Source: Phenylobacterium sp.
GTDB taxonomy: Bacteria; Pseudomonadota; Alphaproteobacteria; Caulobacterales; Caulobacteraceae
Direction: 5' to 3'
Assembly: GCF_030697305.1 (NCBI RefSeq)
Contig: NZ_JAUYQL010000041.1
Span: forward strand, 1-35,169
DNA: 35,169 nt
Of this stretch, positions 16,313 to 24,989 are shown piece after piece. The translations under genes were made by a program, and so were the position numbers. The number at the start of each line of letters is the position of its first letter. The first letter of the stretch is position 1. Under the pieces are notes generated by a model, which made no database searches, had not been told where the DNA came from, and saw nothing but the letters and a program-made list of their open reading frames with translations.

Positions 16313-16861
16313 GTGACCGACCAGTGCGAAGTCGTCGCCGTCAGCCGCGCCAGGGGCCACCGGTTCTCCAAGCCGAATCAGCTATCCATCCGCCTGGTGG
16401 CCGGGCTGGGCGTCGAGGGCGACGCCCACGCCGGGGCCGCGGTCAAACACCGCTCCCGCGTCATGCGCGACCCGACCGCGCCGAACCTGCGTCAGGTGCA
16501 TCTGATGCAAGCCGAACTGCACGAGGAGCTGCGCGCCGCCGGCTTTCCCGTCGAGGCCGGCCAGCTCGGCGAGAACGTCACCACCCGCGGTCTCGACCTG
16601 CTGGCGCTGCCTGCAGGCGCCCGGTTGCGACTGGGCGGTGAGGCCGTGATCGAGGTCACCGGCCTGCGCAACCCTTGCATCCAACTTGACCGCTTTCAGC
16701 CGGGCCTGATGGCCGCCACGCTCGGCCGCGACGCCGCCGGCGGCCTGGTGCGTAAGGCTGGCGTCATGGCGGTGGTGGTGGCCGGAGGCGACGTGCATCC
16801 GGGAGACGCCATCGAGGTGCAGCTCCCCGCTGGCCCGTTCCGCGCCCTGGGTGTCGTGTGA
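16313..16861 (+). CDS. MOSC-domain sulfurase-like protein
   Basis: 182 residues forming a single MOSC domain, related to the C-terminal domain of molybdenum-cofactor sulfurases and to YiiM/YuaD. Visible features are the GVEGDAHAG start, the LRQVHLMQAELHEEL helix, the LGENVTTRGLDL core and the conserved Cys in NPCIQLDRF (near residue 125) that is proposed to carry persulfide sulfur. Family members bind molybdopterin or act in detoxification of N-hydroxylated compounds; which applies here is unknown. The start is GTG at 16313. It leads a plus-strand run with the M13 peptidase 89 bp downstream. Confidence 0.88.
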   Translation: MTDQCEVVAVSRARGHRFSKPNQLSIRLVAGLGVEGDAHAGAAVKHRSRVMRDPTAPNLRQVHLMQAELHEELRAAGFPVEAGQLGENVTTRGLDLLALPAGARLRLGGEAVIEVTGLRNPCIQLDRFQPGLMAATLGRDAAGGLVRKAGVMAVVVAGGDVHPGDAIEVQLPAGPFRALGVV

Positions 16862-16950
16862 CGCGCCGGTCTGGTTTGCGACAGGCGGCGATGCCACAAA
16901 GGCTATGGGCGTCCGCTCAGACGACGCCGACAAGATCGGGGAGGGCCGCG

Positions 16951-19038
16951 ATGAGCTTCTGGCGACGTTCGGTGCTGGCGGCCTGCGTCCCGCTGTTGCT
17001 CGGCGCCTGCGCCACGTCCGTTCCAGCCGAACCGCCGATCGCCGCCACGGGGCCGCAATACGGGACTTTCGGTTTCGACGTCGCCGGGATGGATCCCAAG
17101 GTCTCGGCAGGGGACGATTTCTTCGACTACGCAAACGGTCGCTGGGTGCAGACCGTCGAGATCCCCCCGGACCGGTCCAGCGTCAACACCTTCACCCAGT
17201 TGCGTGAGATCGCATCCCAGCGCACGGCGGCGATCATCGCCGAAGCCGGGCGTTCGAACGAGCCGGCCGGCTCCAACGCCCAGCGGATCGGCGACTACTA
17301 CGCGAGCTTCATGGACGAGGCGGCGATCGAGGCCGCCGCCGCCGCGCCGCTCCGCCCGGAGCTGGATCGCATCGCCGCCATACATTCGCGCGCCGATCTC
17401 GCCCGCGAACTTGGCGCAACGCTCCGCGCCGACGTCGACCCGCTGAACAGCACCGACCTCTACACCGATCGTCTGTTCGGCCTTTGGGTGGCGGAGGACC
17501 TGCACGACACGACCCGCTATCTGCCGTACCTGATGCAAGGCGGCCTGGGACTGCCTGACCGGGAATACTACCTTTCCGATACGCAACGGTTCCGCGAGCT
17601 GCGCACCGCCTACCAGGCCCATGTCGCGGCGATGTTGACGCTCGCGGGCTACGACCTTGCCGACCAGCGCGCCGGCCGCATCCTCGCCCTGGAGCTCGCC
17701 ATCGCGCGGGCGCACTGGTCGGGCGTCGACACCACTGATGTCGCCAAGGCCGATGTCCGCTGGACCCCTGCCCAGTTCGCCGCCAAGGCGCCGGGGCTGG
17801 ACTGGAGCGCCTACTTCGCCACAGCCGGTCTTAGGGGGCAGCCGGCGATTGGGGTTTGGCAATCGACGGCGATCACGGGGATCGCGCGCCTCGTCGGCTC
17901 CGAGCCGATCGACACGTGGAAGGACTATCTCGCCTACCACGCCGTCTCCCGCGCAGCGGCGTTCCTGCCCAAGGCCTACGCGGACGCCGATTTCGCCTTC
18001 TCCGGCCGCCTGCTCAACGGCACGCCCGAACAGCCGGCCCGCTGGAAGCGCGCCGTCGACCACACCAACACTGCGCTCGGCGACGCGATCGGCCGGCTGT
18101 ACGCGGAACGCTACTTCCCGCCGGCCGCCAAGGCCGAGGCCCAGGCCATGGTTGAGAACATCCGCGCAGCCTTCGATCGCAGGATCGTCGGCCTCGACTG
18201 GATGAGCCCCGGCACCCGCGCGAAGGCGCGCGAAAAGCTCGCCAGAATGCGCGTCGGCATCGGCTACCCGGACAACTGGCGCGACTATTCGGGTCTGGAG
18301 ATCGTGCGCGGCGACGCCTACGGCAATCAGGTTCGGGCGGAGCTGTTCGAGCACCACCGCAACCTGGCCAAGCTGGGCAAGCCCGTCGACCGTTCCGAAT
18401 GGTTCATGTGGCCCCAGGAGGTGAACGCCCTCAACGCGCCGCTGCAGAACTCGGTGATATTCCCCGCCGCCATCCTGCAGCCGCCGTTCTTCGATCCCCT
18501 GGCCGATCCGGCGGTGAACTACGGCGCCATCGGCGGCATCATCGGCCATGAGATCAGCCACGGTTTCGACGACACCGGTGCGCTGTTCGACGCCGAGGGC
18601 AGGCTGCACAACTGGTGGACGCCGCAGGATATGGCGCACTTCGCCGAGCGCGGCCGCGCCCTGGTCGCCCAGTACGACGGCTACCGGCCGTTCGCCGACG
18701 CCGGCGTCAGCGGCGAGCTGACCCTGGGCGAGAACATCGCCGACCTGGGCGGCGTCAGCGTCGCCTATGACGCCTACCAGATCTTGCTGAAGGGACGCCC
18801 CGCCCCGGTGTTGGGCGGCTTCACCGGGGATCAGCGGTTCTTCCTCGGCTGGGCGCAGAACTACCGCTCCAAGCACCGTGAGGCGTCGCTGCGCCGCGCC
18901 CTGGTCACCGACGTCCACGCGCCAGGCGAATACCGCGCCGACACCGTGCGCAACCTCGACGCCTGGTACGCGGCCTTCTCGGTGAAGTCAGGCGAGAAGC
19001 TGCATCTCGCGCCGGATCAACGCGTGCGCATCTGGTGA
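16951..19038 (+). CDS. M13 (neprilysin-like) zinc metallopeptidase, lipoprotein
   Basis: 695 residues. It begins MSFWRRSVLAACVPLLLGAC, a lipoprotein signal peptide with lipobox LLGAC, so it is probably anchored by Cys20. The start at 16951 has a GGGGAGG Shine-Dalgarno; a longer frame from 16858 overlaps the MOSC stop and would bury the signal peptide. The peptidase domain has the HEISH zinc motif (His533, Glu534, His537) and the third ligand and partner in ENIADLGG (Glu594, Asp598). Also present are NAFY-like substrate-binding sequence (MWPQEVNALNAPLQNS) and VNYGAIGG. It would trim peptides in the periplasm. The protein ends RVRIW, retaining the family's final Trp but lacking the C-terminal Cys usual in animal members. 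Confidence 0.95.
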   Translation: MSFWRRSVLAACVPLLLGACATSVPAEPPIAATGPQYGTFGFDVAGMDPKVSAGDDFFDYANGRWVQTVEIPPDRSSVNTFTQLREIASQRTAAIIAEAGRSNEPAGSNAQRIGDYYASFMDEAAIEAAAAAPLRPELDRIAAIHSRADLARELGATLRADVDPLNSTDLYTDRLFGLWVAEDLHDTTRYLPYLMQGGLGLPDREYYLSDTQRFRELRTAYQAHVAAMLTLAGYDLADQRAGRILALELAIARAHWSGVDTTDVAKADVRWTPAQFAAKAPGLDWSAYFATAGLRGQPAIGVWQSTAITGIARLVGSEPIDTWKDYLAYHAVSRAAAFLPKAYADADFAFSGRLLNGTPEQPARWKRAVDHTNTALGDAIGRLYAERYFPPAAKAEAQAMVENIRAAFDRRIVGLDWMSPGTRAKAREKLARMRVGIGYPDNWRDYSGLEIVRGDAYGNQVRAELFEHHRNLAKLGKPVDRSEWFMWPQEVNALNAPLQNSVIFPAAILQPPFFDPLADPAVNYGAIGGIIGHEISHGFDDTGALFDAEGRLHNWWTPQDMAHFAERGRALVAQYDGYRPFADAGVSGELTLGENIADLGGVSVAYDAYQILLKGRPAPVLGGFTGDQRFFLGWAQNYRSKHREASLRRALVTDVHAPGEYRADTVRNLDAWYAAFSVKSGEKLHLAPDQRVRIW

Positions 19039-19060
19039 GCCCCACGCCGGCCGCATCGCG

Positions 19061-19849
19061 ATGATCGAACCCGTCGATGATCCTGACGACCCGCGTCTTG
19101 AAGCTTATCGCGGGGTGCGTGAGCGCGATCTGGTCGGTCGGCAGGGCCGCTTCATCGCCGAAGGGCAGGTGGTGCTGGAACGGCTGGTCGCCCAGTCGCG
19201 ACACCAGACCCTGTCCGTCCTGATCGCCGCCAAGCGCCTGGAAGCCCTCCAGCCGATCCTCGAACGCCTACCGTCCGACACCCCAATCTATTCGGCGTCG
19301 CAAGCCGTGATGGATGCGGTGGTCGGCTTCCACATCCACCGTGGCATCCTGGCGCTCGCCGCGGCCGCGCCGCAGGCTGATCCCGCAGGCCTGCTCCAGA
19401 CCCTCGGCGAGGACGCGCTGGTAGTGGTGCTGTGCGGGGTGGCCAATCACGACAACATGGGCGGGGTGTTCCGCAACGCCGCCGCCTTTGGAGTGGGCGC
19501 GGTGTTGCTCGACGCCCACTGCTGCGACCCTCTGTATCGCAAGGCCATCCGGGTTTCGGTTGGCGGCGTGCTCAGCGTGCCCTTCGCGCGATTGGCGGCC
19601 GACGCTGATCTTCCGCGCACGCTGGCCGAGGCGGGCTTCCAGGGCCTCGCCCTGTCGCCCGGCGGGTCGATGACGCTTGCGCAGGTGCGTCGGGAGAGGC
19701 GCTGCGCGGTGGTGTTCGGGACTGAGGGAGAAGGGCTGCCCGCCGATCTCCTGACCCGGATGGCGAGCGTACGCATCCCGATGTCGCACGGTTTCGATTC
19801 GCTCAATCTCGCCACCACCAGCGGGATCGTGCTGCATCAGCTGGCCTGA
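19061..19849 (+). CDS. SpoU/TrmH-family RNA 2'-O-methyltransferase
   Basis: 262 residues. An N-terminal substrate-binding domain (about 20-95, 'GRFIAEGQVVLERLV') precedes a SPOUT methyltransferase domain with all three motifs: NMGGVFRNAAAFG (motif 1, with Asn and Arg), FGTEGEGLP (motif 2), and IPMSHGFDSLNLATTSGIVL (motif 3), which form the deep trefoil knot binding S-adenosylmethionine. It would methylate a ribose 2'-OH on rRNA or tRNA; sequence alone does not tell which. It starts 22 bp after the M13 peptidase stop and is probably cotranscribed. No clear Shine-Dalgarno precedes the ATG. Confidence 0.94.
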   Translation: MIEPVDDPDDPRLEAYRGVRERDLVGRQGRFIAEGQVVLERLVAQSRHQTLSVLIAAKRLEALQPILERLPSDTPIYSASQAVMDAVVGFHIHRGILALAAAAPQADPAGLLQTLGEDALVVVLCGVANHDNMGGVFRNAAAFGVGAVLLDAHCCDPLYRKAIRVSVGGVLSVPFARLAADADLPRTLAEAGFQGLALSPGGSMTLAQVRRERRCAVVFGTEGEGLPADLLTRMASVRIPMSHGFDSLNLATTSGIVLHQLA

Positions 19850-19890
19850 CAGCCCTTGATTTCCCCGCGCCGAGCCGCTCGTTAGCAGCC

Positions 19891-20880
19891 ATGCATCGCA
19901 CGCGCAAAGTGGTGGTGGCCGGCGCCGGCGCCCTGGGCCTGACCAGCGCGCTCGCGCTCGCCCGCGCCGGCTGCGACGTCAGCGTGCTGGATCCTGCGGC
20001 GTGGGGCGAAAACGCCTCCGGCGTCGCCGCCGGCATGCTCGCCCCGGCGTTCGAAGCCGCCCTCGATCCCCTGTCGCGGCCGCACTTCGCCTTGCTGCGC
20101 GACGCCCGAGACCTTTGGACCTCGCTGGCCAGGGAGATCGGCCTGGAGATCGACCGGACGCCGGCGCTCGCGGTTGGCGATGACGCCTGGCTCGCTGGCC
20201 TCCGTGCAGCCTTCGCCGCCATCGGCGCGCCGCTCGCCGACACGGCAGCCGGCGTGCAGAGCCCCGACGACTGGCGCATCGAGGCAAATTACGCGCTGGA
20301 CGCCTTGCGCGCGGCGGCTCAGGCGCACGGGGTGCGCTTCATGCGCGGTAAGGCCGCTCGCACCCAGGACACCGACTTTCTGGTGATCGCCACCGGCGCG
20401 GCGCATGAGCTCGCCACCCTAGCGCCGGAGCTGAATCGACTTCAGCCGATCAAGGGTCACATCCTGCATTACCCCGGTGGGCTCGACACGGTGATCCGGA
20501 CCGCCGACGCCTACGCCGCTCCGTCGGCGCGCGGACGCCTGGTCGGCGCGAGCATGGAGACCGGCCGCGACGACCTCGACGTCGATCCCACCCAGGTGGC
20601 GATCCTGCACGCCGCCGCCCAGCGCCTGTTCCGCGACGTAGCGGACCTCGAGCCGCAGGTGAGGGTCGGCGTGCGCGCAGGCGCGCCCGACGGCCTGCCG
20701 CTGGTCGGACCCGCCGCGACGCCGGGCGTGCTGATCGCGGCCGGCGCGCGCCGCAACGGCTGGCTGCTGGCGCCGCTGGTCGCGCGGATGATCGCCGCCT
20801 ACGCCATGGGCGATGACCCCGGGCCGCATGCTGCGACCTTGCATCCCAAGCGTTTCGAGGCCGCCACCGGGATCGCTTAG
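19891..20880 (+). CDS. DAO-family FAD-dependent oxidoreductase (ThiO-like)
   Basis: 329 residues. The N-terminal Rossmann motif VVVAGAGALGLTSALALARAGCDVSV ends in an acidic residue region that would bind the FAD ribose. This is followed by the NASGVAAGMLAPAFE segment typical of the glycine/D-amino-acid oxidase family. The C-terminal part includes KGHILHYPG and 'RVGVRAGAPDGLPLVGP' with the Arg/Gly pattern of the substrate and FAD pyrophosphate sites. Glycine oxidase (ThiO) acts in thiamine synthesis, but no thi genes are nearby, so D-amino-acid oxidation is equally possible. It is shorter than typical ThiO (about 370). It lies 41 bp after the methyltransferase and 13 bp before the transglycosylase gene. 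Confidence 0.85.
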   Translation: MHRTRKVVVAGAGALGLTSALALARAGCDVSVLDPAAWGENASGVAAGMLAPAFEAALDPLSRPHFALLRDARDLWTSLAREIGLEIDRTPALAVGDDAWLAGLRAAFAAIGAPLADTAAGVQSPDDWRIEANYALDALRAAAQAHGVRFMRGKAARTQDTDFLVIATGAAHELATLAPELNRLQPIKGHILHYPGGLDTVIRTADAYAAPSARGRLVGASMETGRDDLDVDPTQVAILHAAAQRLFRDVADLEPQVRVGVRAGAPDGLPLVGPAATPGVLIAAGARRNGWLLAPLVARMIAAYAMGDDPGPHAATLHPKRFEAATGIA

Positions 20881-20893
20881 GCTTCGCTTAACC

Positions 20894-21742
20894 ATGTCCG
20901 TTCACGACTGCCATATGGCAGTGCAGGGCATCCGGGGAGTCGTCGAGGCCGCGATCCAACGCGCGTCGACCGCCACCGGCGTGGACTTCAGCTTCCTGGT
21001 GCGCACCGCGGGCCGCGAGAGCGGCATGAACCCCAGGGCCAAGGCGCCCACATCGTCTGCCGCAGGACTGTTCCAGTTCGTCGAGCAGACCTGGCTAAGC
21101 ACTCTCAAGCAGCACGGCGCCAAATACGGCTACGCCCGCTACGCCGAACTGATCGTCAAAGGCTCCGACGGCCGCTACCGGGTCACTGGACCTGAGGCCC
21201 GCAAGACCGTCATGGACCTGCGGCTCGACCCACATGCGGCGTCGCTGATGGCGGGTGAACTGACCTCCGACCATGCGGCCTACCTGCGTGGCCGGGTCGG
21301 GCGGGCGCCGACCTCCGGCGAACTCTACGCCGCCCACTTCCTCGGGCCGCAGGGCTCGGCGCGCCTGATCGAAGCGATGCGCACCCAGCCGGGCGCAGCA
21401 GCGGCCTCGATCTTCCCCGACGCCGCGGGCGCCAACCGATCGATCTTCTACACCAAGGGCCGTGCGGCGACCGTCGCTGAGGTCTACGCCAATCTCACGC
21501 GGACCGGCGGCTCGGCCCCAGCCGTCGAGTCGGCGCCTCGGCCCGCCCAGGACGACGGCGGCTTCATCCAATACGCTTCGGCCCGTCGCCAGACCCGCAT
21601 CGACCAGGAGCAGGCGCTTGTCCAGATGATCCTGCGCGGGCCTCAGGAGCCCGACACGGGGTCCGGCGCCAGTCGCCTGACTGGCTCGCTGTTCACCAGC
21701 GAGATGCTGCGCGTCCTCGCCGACGCGCGCGACAAGAGCTGA
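20894..21742 (+). CDS. lytic transglycosylase (SLT domain)
   Basis: 282 residues. The SLT domain at about residues 20-110 has the catalytic Glu42 in GRESGMNPRAKAP, then SSAAGLFQFVEQTWL, the family's 'GLFQF/W' motif. Later the 'TSGELYAAHFLGPQGSARLIEAM' stretch matches the Y-x-x-A-H-F region. It cleaves peptidoglycan glycan strands with formation of 1,6-anhydro ends. No signal peptide is visible in the first 30 residues, so export may be by a special route (as for some flagellar or pilus muramidases) or by an unannotated start. The C-terminal ~90 residues are unassigned. ATG 20894 is used because the domain starts soon after; an earlier frame overlaps the oxidoreductase gene. A TTAACCAT octamer overlaps the start. 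Confidence 0.88.
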   Translation: MSVHDCHMAVQGIRGVVEAAIQRASTATGVDFSFLVRTAGRESGMNPRAKAPTSSAAGLFQFVEQTWLSTLKQHGAKYGYARYAELIVKGSDGRYRVTGPEARKTVMDLRLDPHAASLMAGELTSDHAAYLRGRVGRAPTSGELYAAHFLGPQGSARLIEAMRTQPGAAAASIFPDAAGANRSIFYTKGRAATVAEVYANLTRTGGSAPAVESAPRPAQDDGGFIQYASARRQTRIDQEQALVQMILRGPQEPDTGSGASRLTGSLFTSEMLRVLADARDKS

Positions 21743-21746
21743 TCCC

Positions 21747-23552
21747 TTAGGCGACCCGCCGCGTGCGCGGCGTGCGCTCCACTGCTCTGGCGTCGGCCAC
21801 GGCGCGCGCCACCGTCGACAGGCTCACCGGCTTGCGCAGGACGGCGTCCGCGCCGGCCTGGGTGCATTCCGCCGCCTCGTCTGCGTCGCCGCCGATCACC
21901 GCGATGATCGGGGCGAGGCCGGCGGCGCCGGGCAGGGCGCGGATCGCCGCGGTGGTCTGCGGCCCGCCCATGTTCGGCATCCGTCCGTCGATCATCACCA
22001 GGTCGAAATCGCACACCGTGGCCAGATCGACCGCGCGGCGTCCGTCCACGGCGTGCACGACCTGGTGGCCGAGCTGCTCCAGGATCGCGCGCAGCATCGC
22101 GGCGTTGAGCTGGTCGTCCTCGGCGATGAGGATGCGCATCGATCCGCGTTCGGCCTTGGCCTTGTCCGACGCGGCCGCGGGTGCGGCGGCAAGCTCGGGC
22201 TCGGCCGCTGCGTCGAAGGGCATCTCCAGGCGGAAGCAACTTCCCACGCCCGGCGCGCTGTGCGCCGTCAGCTCGCCGCCCATCAGCCGCGCCAGTTGCC
22301 GGGCCAACGACAGGCCCAGCCCGGCGCCGGAGGTGCCGGCGCTGGTCCGCTCGATCCGATGGAAGGGCTCGAACGCCCGCTCCATCTCCTCAGGTGTCAG
22401 GCCGGGGCCGGTGTCGGCGATCTCGATCGCCAGCCGGTTCTCGCCGACCCGCTCTATGCGCGCCTCGATGCGGCCGCGGATGGTGAACTTCACTGCATTG
22501 CCGATCAGGTTGGCGAGGATCTGACGCACCCGCGTCGGATCGGCGACGCCGGCGCCGTGGCGAAGCTCGTCCAGGTCGGCCGGTACGTGCAGGGTGAATT
22601 CAAGCCCCTTGGCCGCGGCGTTCGGCCGGTTCAGCAACACCAGGTCGTGGACCAGCGAGACCGGCTCGAAGCAGCGGATCTCCACCGCCAGCCGGCCGCT
22701 CTCGGCGGTCTCGGAATCCAGTGTGGTGTTGAGCACCGCGATCAGATCGTTGGCTGCGTCCAGCGCCGCGGACAACTGCTCGCGGGATGGGGCCGAACGC
22801 CCGCCGCGCCCCGCCGCCGCCGCCAGCACGTGGGCCACGCCGCTCAGGCCGTTGCGGATCTCATGCGAGAGCGTGGACACCAGATCGGACTTCGACTGCG
22901 CCAGGCGTCGCGCCTCTTCGACGGTGCCCGCCCGTTCGGCGATCAGCATCTCGCGGTCGGCGGCCAGCGCGAACTGTCGTCGCAACAGCCGGTTCAGCAT
23001 CAGCGACAGCGCGAACGCCAGCGCCAGCGCGCCCCAGCCCTGCACGGCGAGCTCGCGGCCCTCGGAGCTGGTGAACAGCAAGATCAGCGGGCCGGACGCG
23101 ATCGCCGGCCCGACGATGAGCAGGCTCGGCAGCCAGGTGGAGGTGAAGAAGATGCAGATCACCGCGCCGGCCAGAGCCACCAGCATCAACGCCTCGCGCG
23201 CCGGTCCGGCGTTGTCGGCGAATAGCGCCACATGGCCGATCACCGCGGCCCAGATAAGCCCGGCCAGCACGTGCACCCGGCCGCGCAAAGTGAGGTTCGC
23301 GGCCTGCGGCTGCTTCAGCCAGTTCACCACCGCGTAGAACGCCGCCCAGGCGATCGCGAAGATCGCGAAGCTGCCGGTCATCCAGACGCTATTGGGCGCG
23401 TGACTGCCGGCCCAGACGTAGATCGGCAGGCTGATCCCGAACGCCCCTAGCGCATAGGGCAGCAGGGCGGTCTGGGCCTCCAGCGCCTGCTGGGTGACGG
23501 AGTGTCCGCCTCGGGTTGTGTCGAGCGCAGTGGCATCGGTCTGAAACGTCAC
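21747..23552 (-). CDS. membrane hybrid histidine kinase with receiver domain
   Basis: 601 residues. About six transmembrane helices span residues 28-190, with no large periplasmic loop, so sensing would be within or at the membrane. A short coiled segment leads to a HisKA domain (SHEIRNGLSG, phosphorylatable His230), then an HATPase domain with N box (NLIGNAVKF), G1 (DTGPGLT) and G2 (GAGLGLSLA). A receiver domain follows from about 471, with acidic pocket (AEDD), phospho-acceptor Asp522 in MIDGRMP and Lys in LRKPV. The usual Thr/Ser at the end of beta strand 4 appears replaced (IIAVIGGDA). The start is GTG with AAGGG upstream. It ends 4 bp from the convergent transglycosylase gene and is divergent from a DUF2336 gene. 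The terminal receiver implies a separate Hpt step; an Hpt protein is encoded at 25920-26402. Confidence 0.94.
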   Translation of the reverse strand: MTFQTDATALDTTRGGHSVTQQALEAQTALLPYALGAFGISLPIYVWAGSHAPNSVWMTGSFAIFAIAWAAFYAVVNWLKQPQAANLTLRGRVHVLAGLIWAAVIGHVALFADNAGPAREALMLVALAGAVICIFFTSTWLPSLLIVGPAIASGPLILLFTSSEGRELAVQGWGALALAFALSLMLNRLLRRQFALAADREMLIAERAGTVEEARRLAQSKSDLVSTLSHEIRNGLSGVAHVLAAAAGRGGRSAPSREQLSAALDAANDLIAVLNTTLDSETAESGRLAVEIRCFEPVSLVHDLVLLNRPNAAAKGLEFTLHVPADLDELRHGAGVADPTRVRQILANLIGNAVKFTIRGRIEARIERVGENRLAIEIADTGPGLTPEEMERAFEPFHRIERTSAGTSGAGLGLSLARQLARLMGGELTAHSAPGVGSCFRLEMPFDAAAEPELAAAPAAASDKAKAERGSMRILIAEDDQLNAAMLRAILEQLGHQVVHAVDGRRAVDLATVCDFDLVMIDGRMPNMGGPQTTAAIRALPGAAGLAPIIAVIGGDADEAAECTQAGADAVLRKPVSLSTVARAVADARAVERTPRTRRVA

Positions 23553-23740
23553 GGCGCGCCCTTTTTGGAGATCGCCTGAAACTACGCCGTCTCGGTTTGC
23601 GCGCGGTTACCCGACATCGTTAATCCACAACTCCAGGACGTTGCGCCGATCGTGTCGACGCAGACCCGTTCAGCAATCAATCGTTAAGCCTAACCGTCAA
23701 TGATCAGGCAGGACTTGCGGGCTAAGGGGACCAAGGCCAG

Positions 23741-24889
23741 ATGGCGAACACCCGCGCGGCGTTAACGGACGAAGATCTCCGTACGCTGGTGAAAGGCGCG
23801 ACGCCCGACGAGCGCGCTGTCGCCGCCCACAAGCTTTGCCGCACCATCGAGGCGGCCGAGCTTGATCCCGAAGAGCGCGAGCGCGCCCACGACATCTTGA
23901 GGGTGATGGCCACCGACGCCGCCGAGCTGGTGCGTCGCGCCGTGGCCGTGACCTTGAAGAATTCACCCGCGCTGCCGAGGGACGTGGCGCTCAAGCTCGC
24001 CCGTGACGTCGACGGCGTCGCCCTGCCGATCCTCAGTTTCTCGCCCGCCTTCACGGACGAGGACCTGGCCGAGATCATCCGTCTGGGTGAGCCGATCCGT
24101 CAGGTCGCCGTGGCCAAGCGGCCGGCGCTGTCGTCCACCGTCACTGACGTGATCGCCGAAGTCGGCGTCGAACGCGCGGTGGAGGCCGCCTGCGCCAACG
24201 ACAACGCCCACTTCGCCGAGCGATCCCTGCAGAAGGTCATCGATCGCTTCGAACAGTCCGAGCGTGTTTTGTCGGCGATGGCCTACCGCAACACCTTGCC
24301 GCTGGCGGTGACCGAGAAGTTGGTCGAGCTGGTCAGCGAAAAGGTGCTCGACCACCTCGTCAGCGCCCATGCCCTGTCGCCGGACCTGGCGCTGCAGATC
24401 GCGCTGGGCGCCAAGGAACGCGCCACCATCGACCTCGTCGATCAGGCGGGCCGCGCCGCCGACATGCGCAGCTTCGTGGCGCACCTCAACAAGCACGAGC
24501 GGCTTACGGCATCGCTGCTGCTGCGCGCGCTGGTTCACGGGCACATGACGTTCTTCGAGTGGTCGCTCGCCGAGCTCGCCTCGATCCCACACCACCGCAC
24601 CTGGCTGATGATCCACGACGCGGGCCCCCTGGGCCTTCGCGCCATCTACGAGCGGGCAGGGCTGCCGGCGCGTCTGCTCCCGGCGTTCCGCGCCGGGGTC
24701 GACGCCTATCACTCGATGTCGTTCGACGGGTCCGCCGGCGAGCGCAAGCGCTTCCAGGAGCACCTGATGCAGCGCTTCCTCACCCAACCGCACACCGCCG
24801 TGCGCGAGGATGTGGAATATCTGCTCGAGAAGATGGACCGCGTCGCCGCTGAAGCACGCCGGCCCGCCAACGCGCGCAACGCCGCGTGA
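23741..24889 (+). CDS. DUF2336-family protein (first copy)
   Basis: 382 residues, all-helical, with repeated HEAT-like segments ('DAAELVRRAVAVTLKNSPALPRDVALKLARD', 'DEDLAEIIRLGEPIRQVAVAKRPALSSTVTDVI', 'LVELVSEKVLDHLVSAHALSPDLALQIA'), the pattern of the DUF2336 family found mainly in alphaproteobacteria. Function unknown; the repeat fold suggests a protein-binding scaffold. There is no signal peptide and no membrane segment, so it is likely cytoplasmic. It is divergent from the hybrid kinase, sharing a 188-bp region that contains GTTAAGCC (23683-23690). A second, diverged DUF2336 gene lies at 27296-28417. Confidence 0.85.
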   Translation: MANTRAALTDEDLRTLVKGATPDERAVAAHKLCRTIEAAELDPEERERAHDILRVMATDAAELVRRAVAVTLKNSPALPRDVALKLARDVDGVALPILSFSPAFTDEDLAEIIRLGEPIRQVAVAKRPALSSTVTDVIAEVGVERAVEAACANDNAHFAERSLQKVIDRFEQSERVLSAMAYRNTLPLAVTEKLVELVSEKVLDHLVSAHALSPDLALQIALGAKERATIDLVDQAGRAADMRSFVAHLNKHERLTASLLLRALVHGHMTFFEWSLAELASIPHHRTWLMIHDAGPLGLRAIYERAGLPARLLPAFRAGVDAYHSMSFDGSAGERKRFQEHLMQRFLTQPHTAVREDVEYLLEKMDRVAAEARRPANARNAA

Positions 24890-24989
24890 TGGTCAACACG
24901 ACCTGCATCTTCCTGTAATCACTGACGTAATATCTGCTGACTAATTTCTGTCGCCCGGCTCAAAATGCAGTCGTGCACGGCTTGCGGCG

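Noticed and set aside
16903..18918. Minus-strand open frame of 671 codons opposite the M13 peptidase
   Set aside because: It has an Arg/Gly/Val/Asp-rich composition without domains, while the plus strand has HEISH and ENIAD motifs.
19891..20880. Naming the oxidoreductase thiO
   Set aside because: The family fits, but no thiamine genes are nearby and the protein is short; the specific function cannot be supported.
22053..23225. Plus-strand open frame of 390 codons opposite the hybrid kinase
   Set aside because: It has Gln/Arg/His-rich low-complexity content; the minus strand carries complete kinase and receiver motifs.
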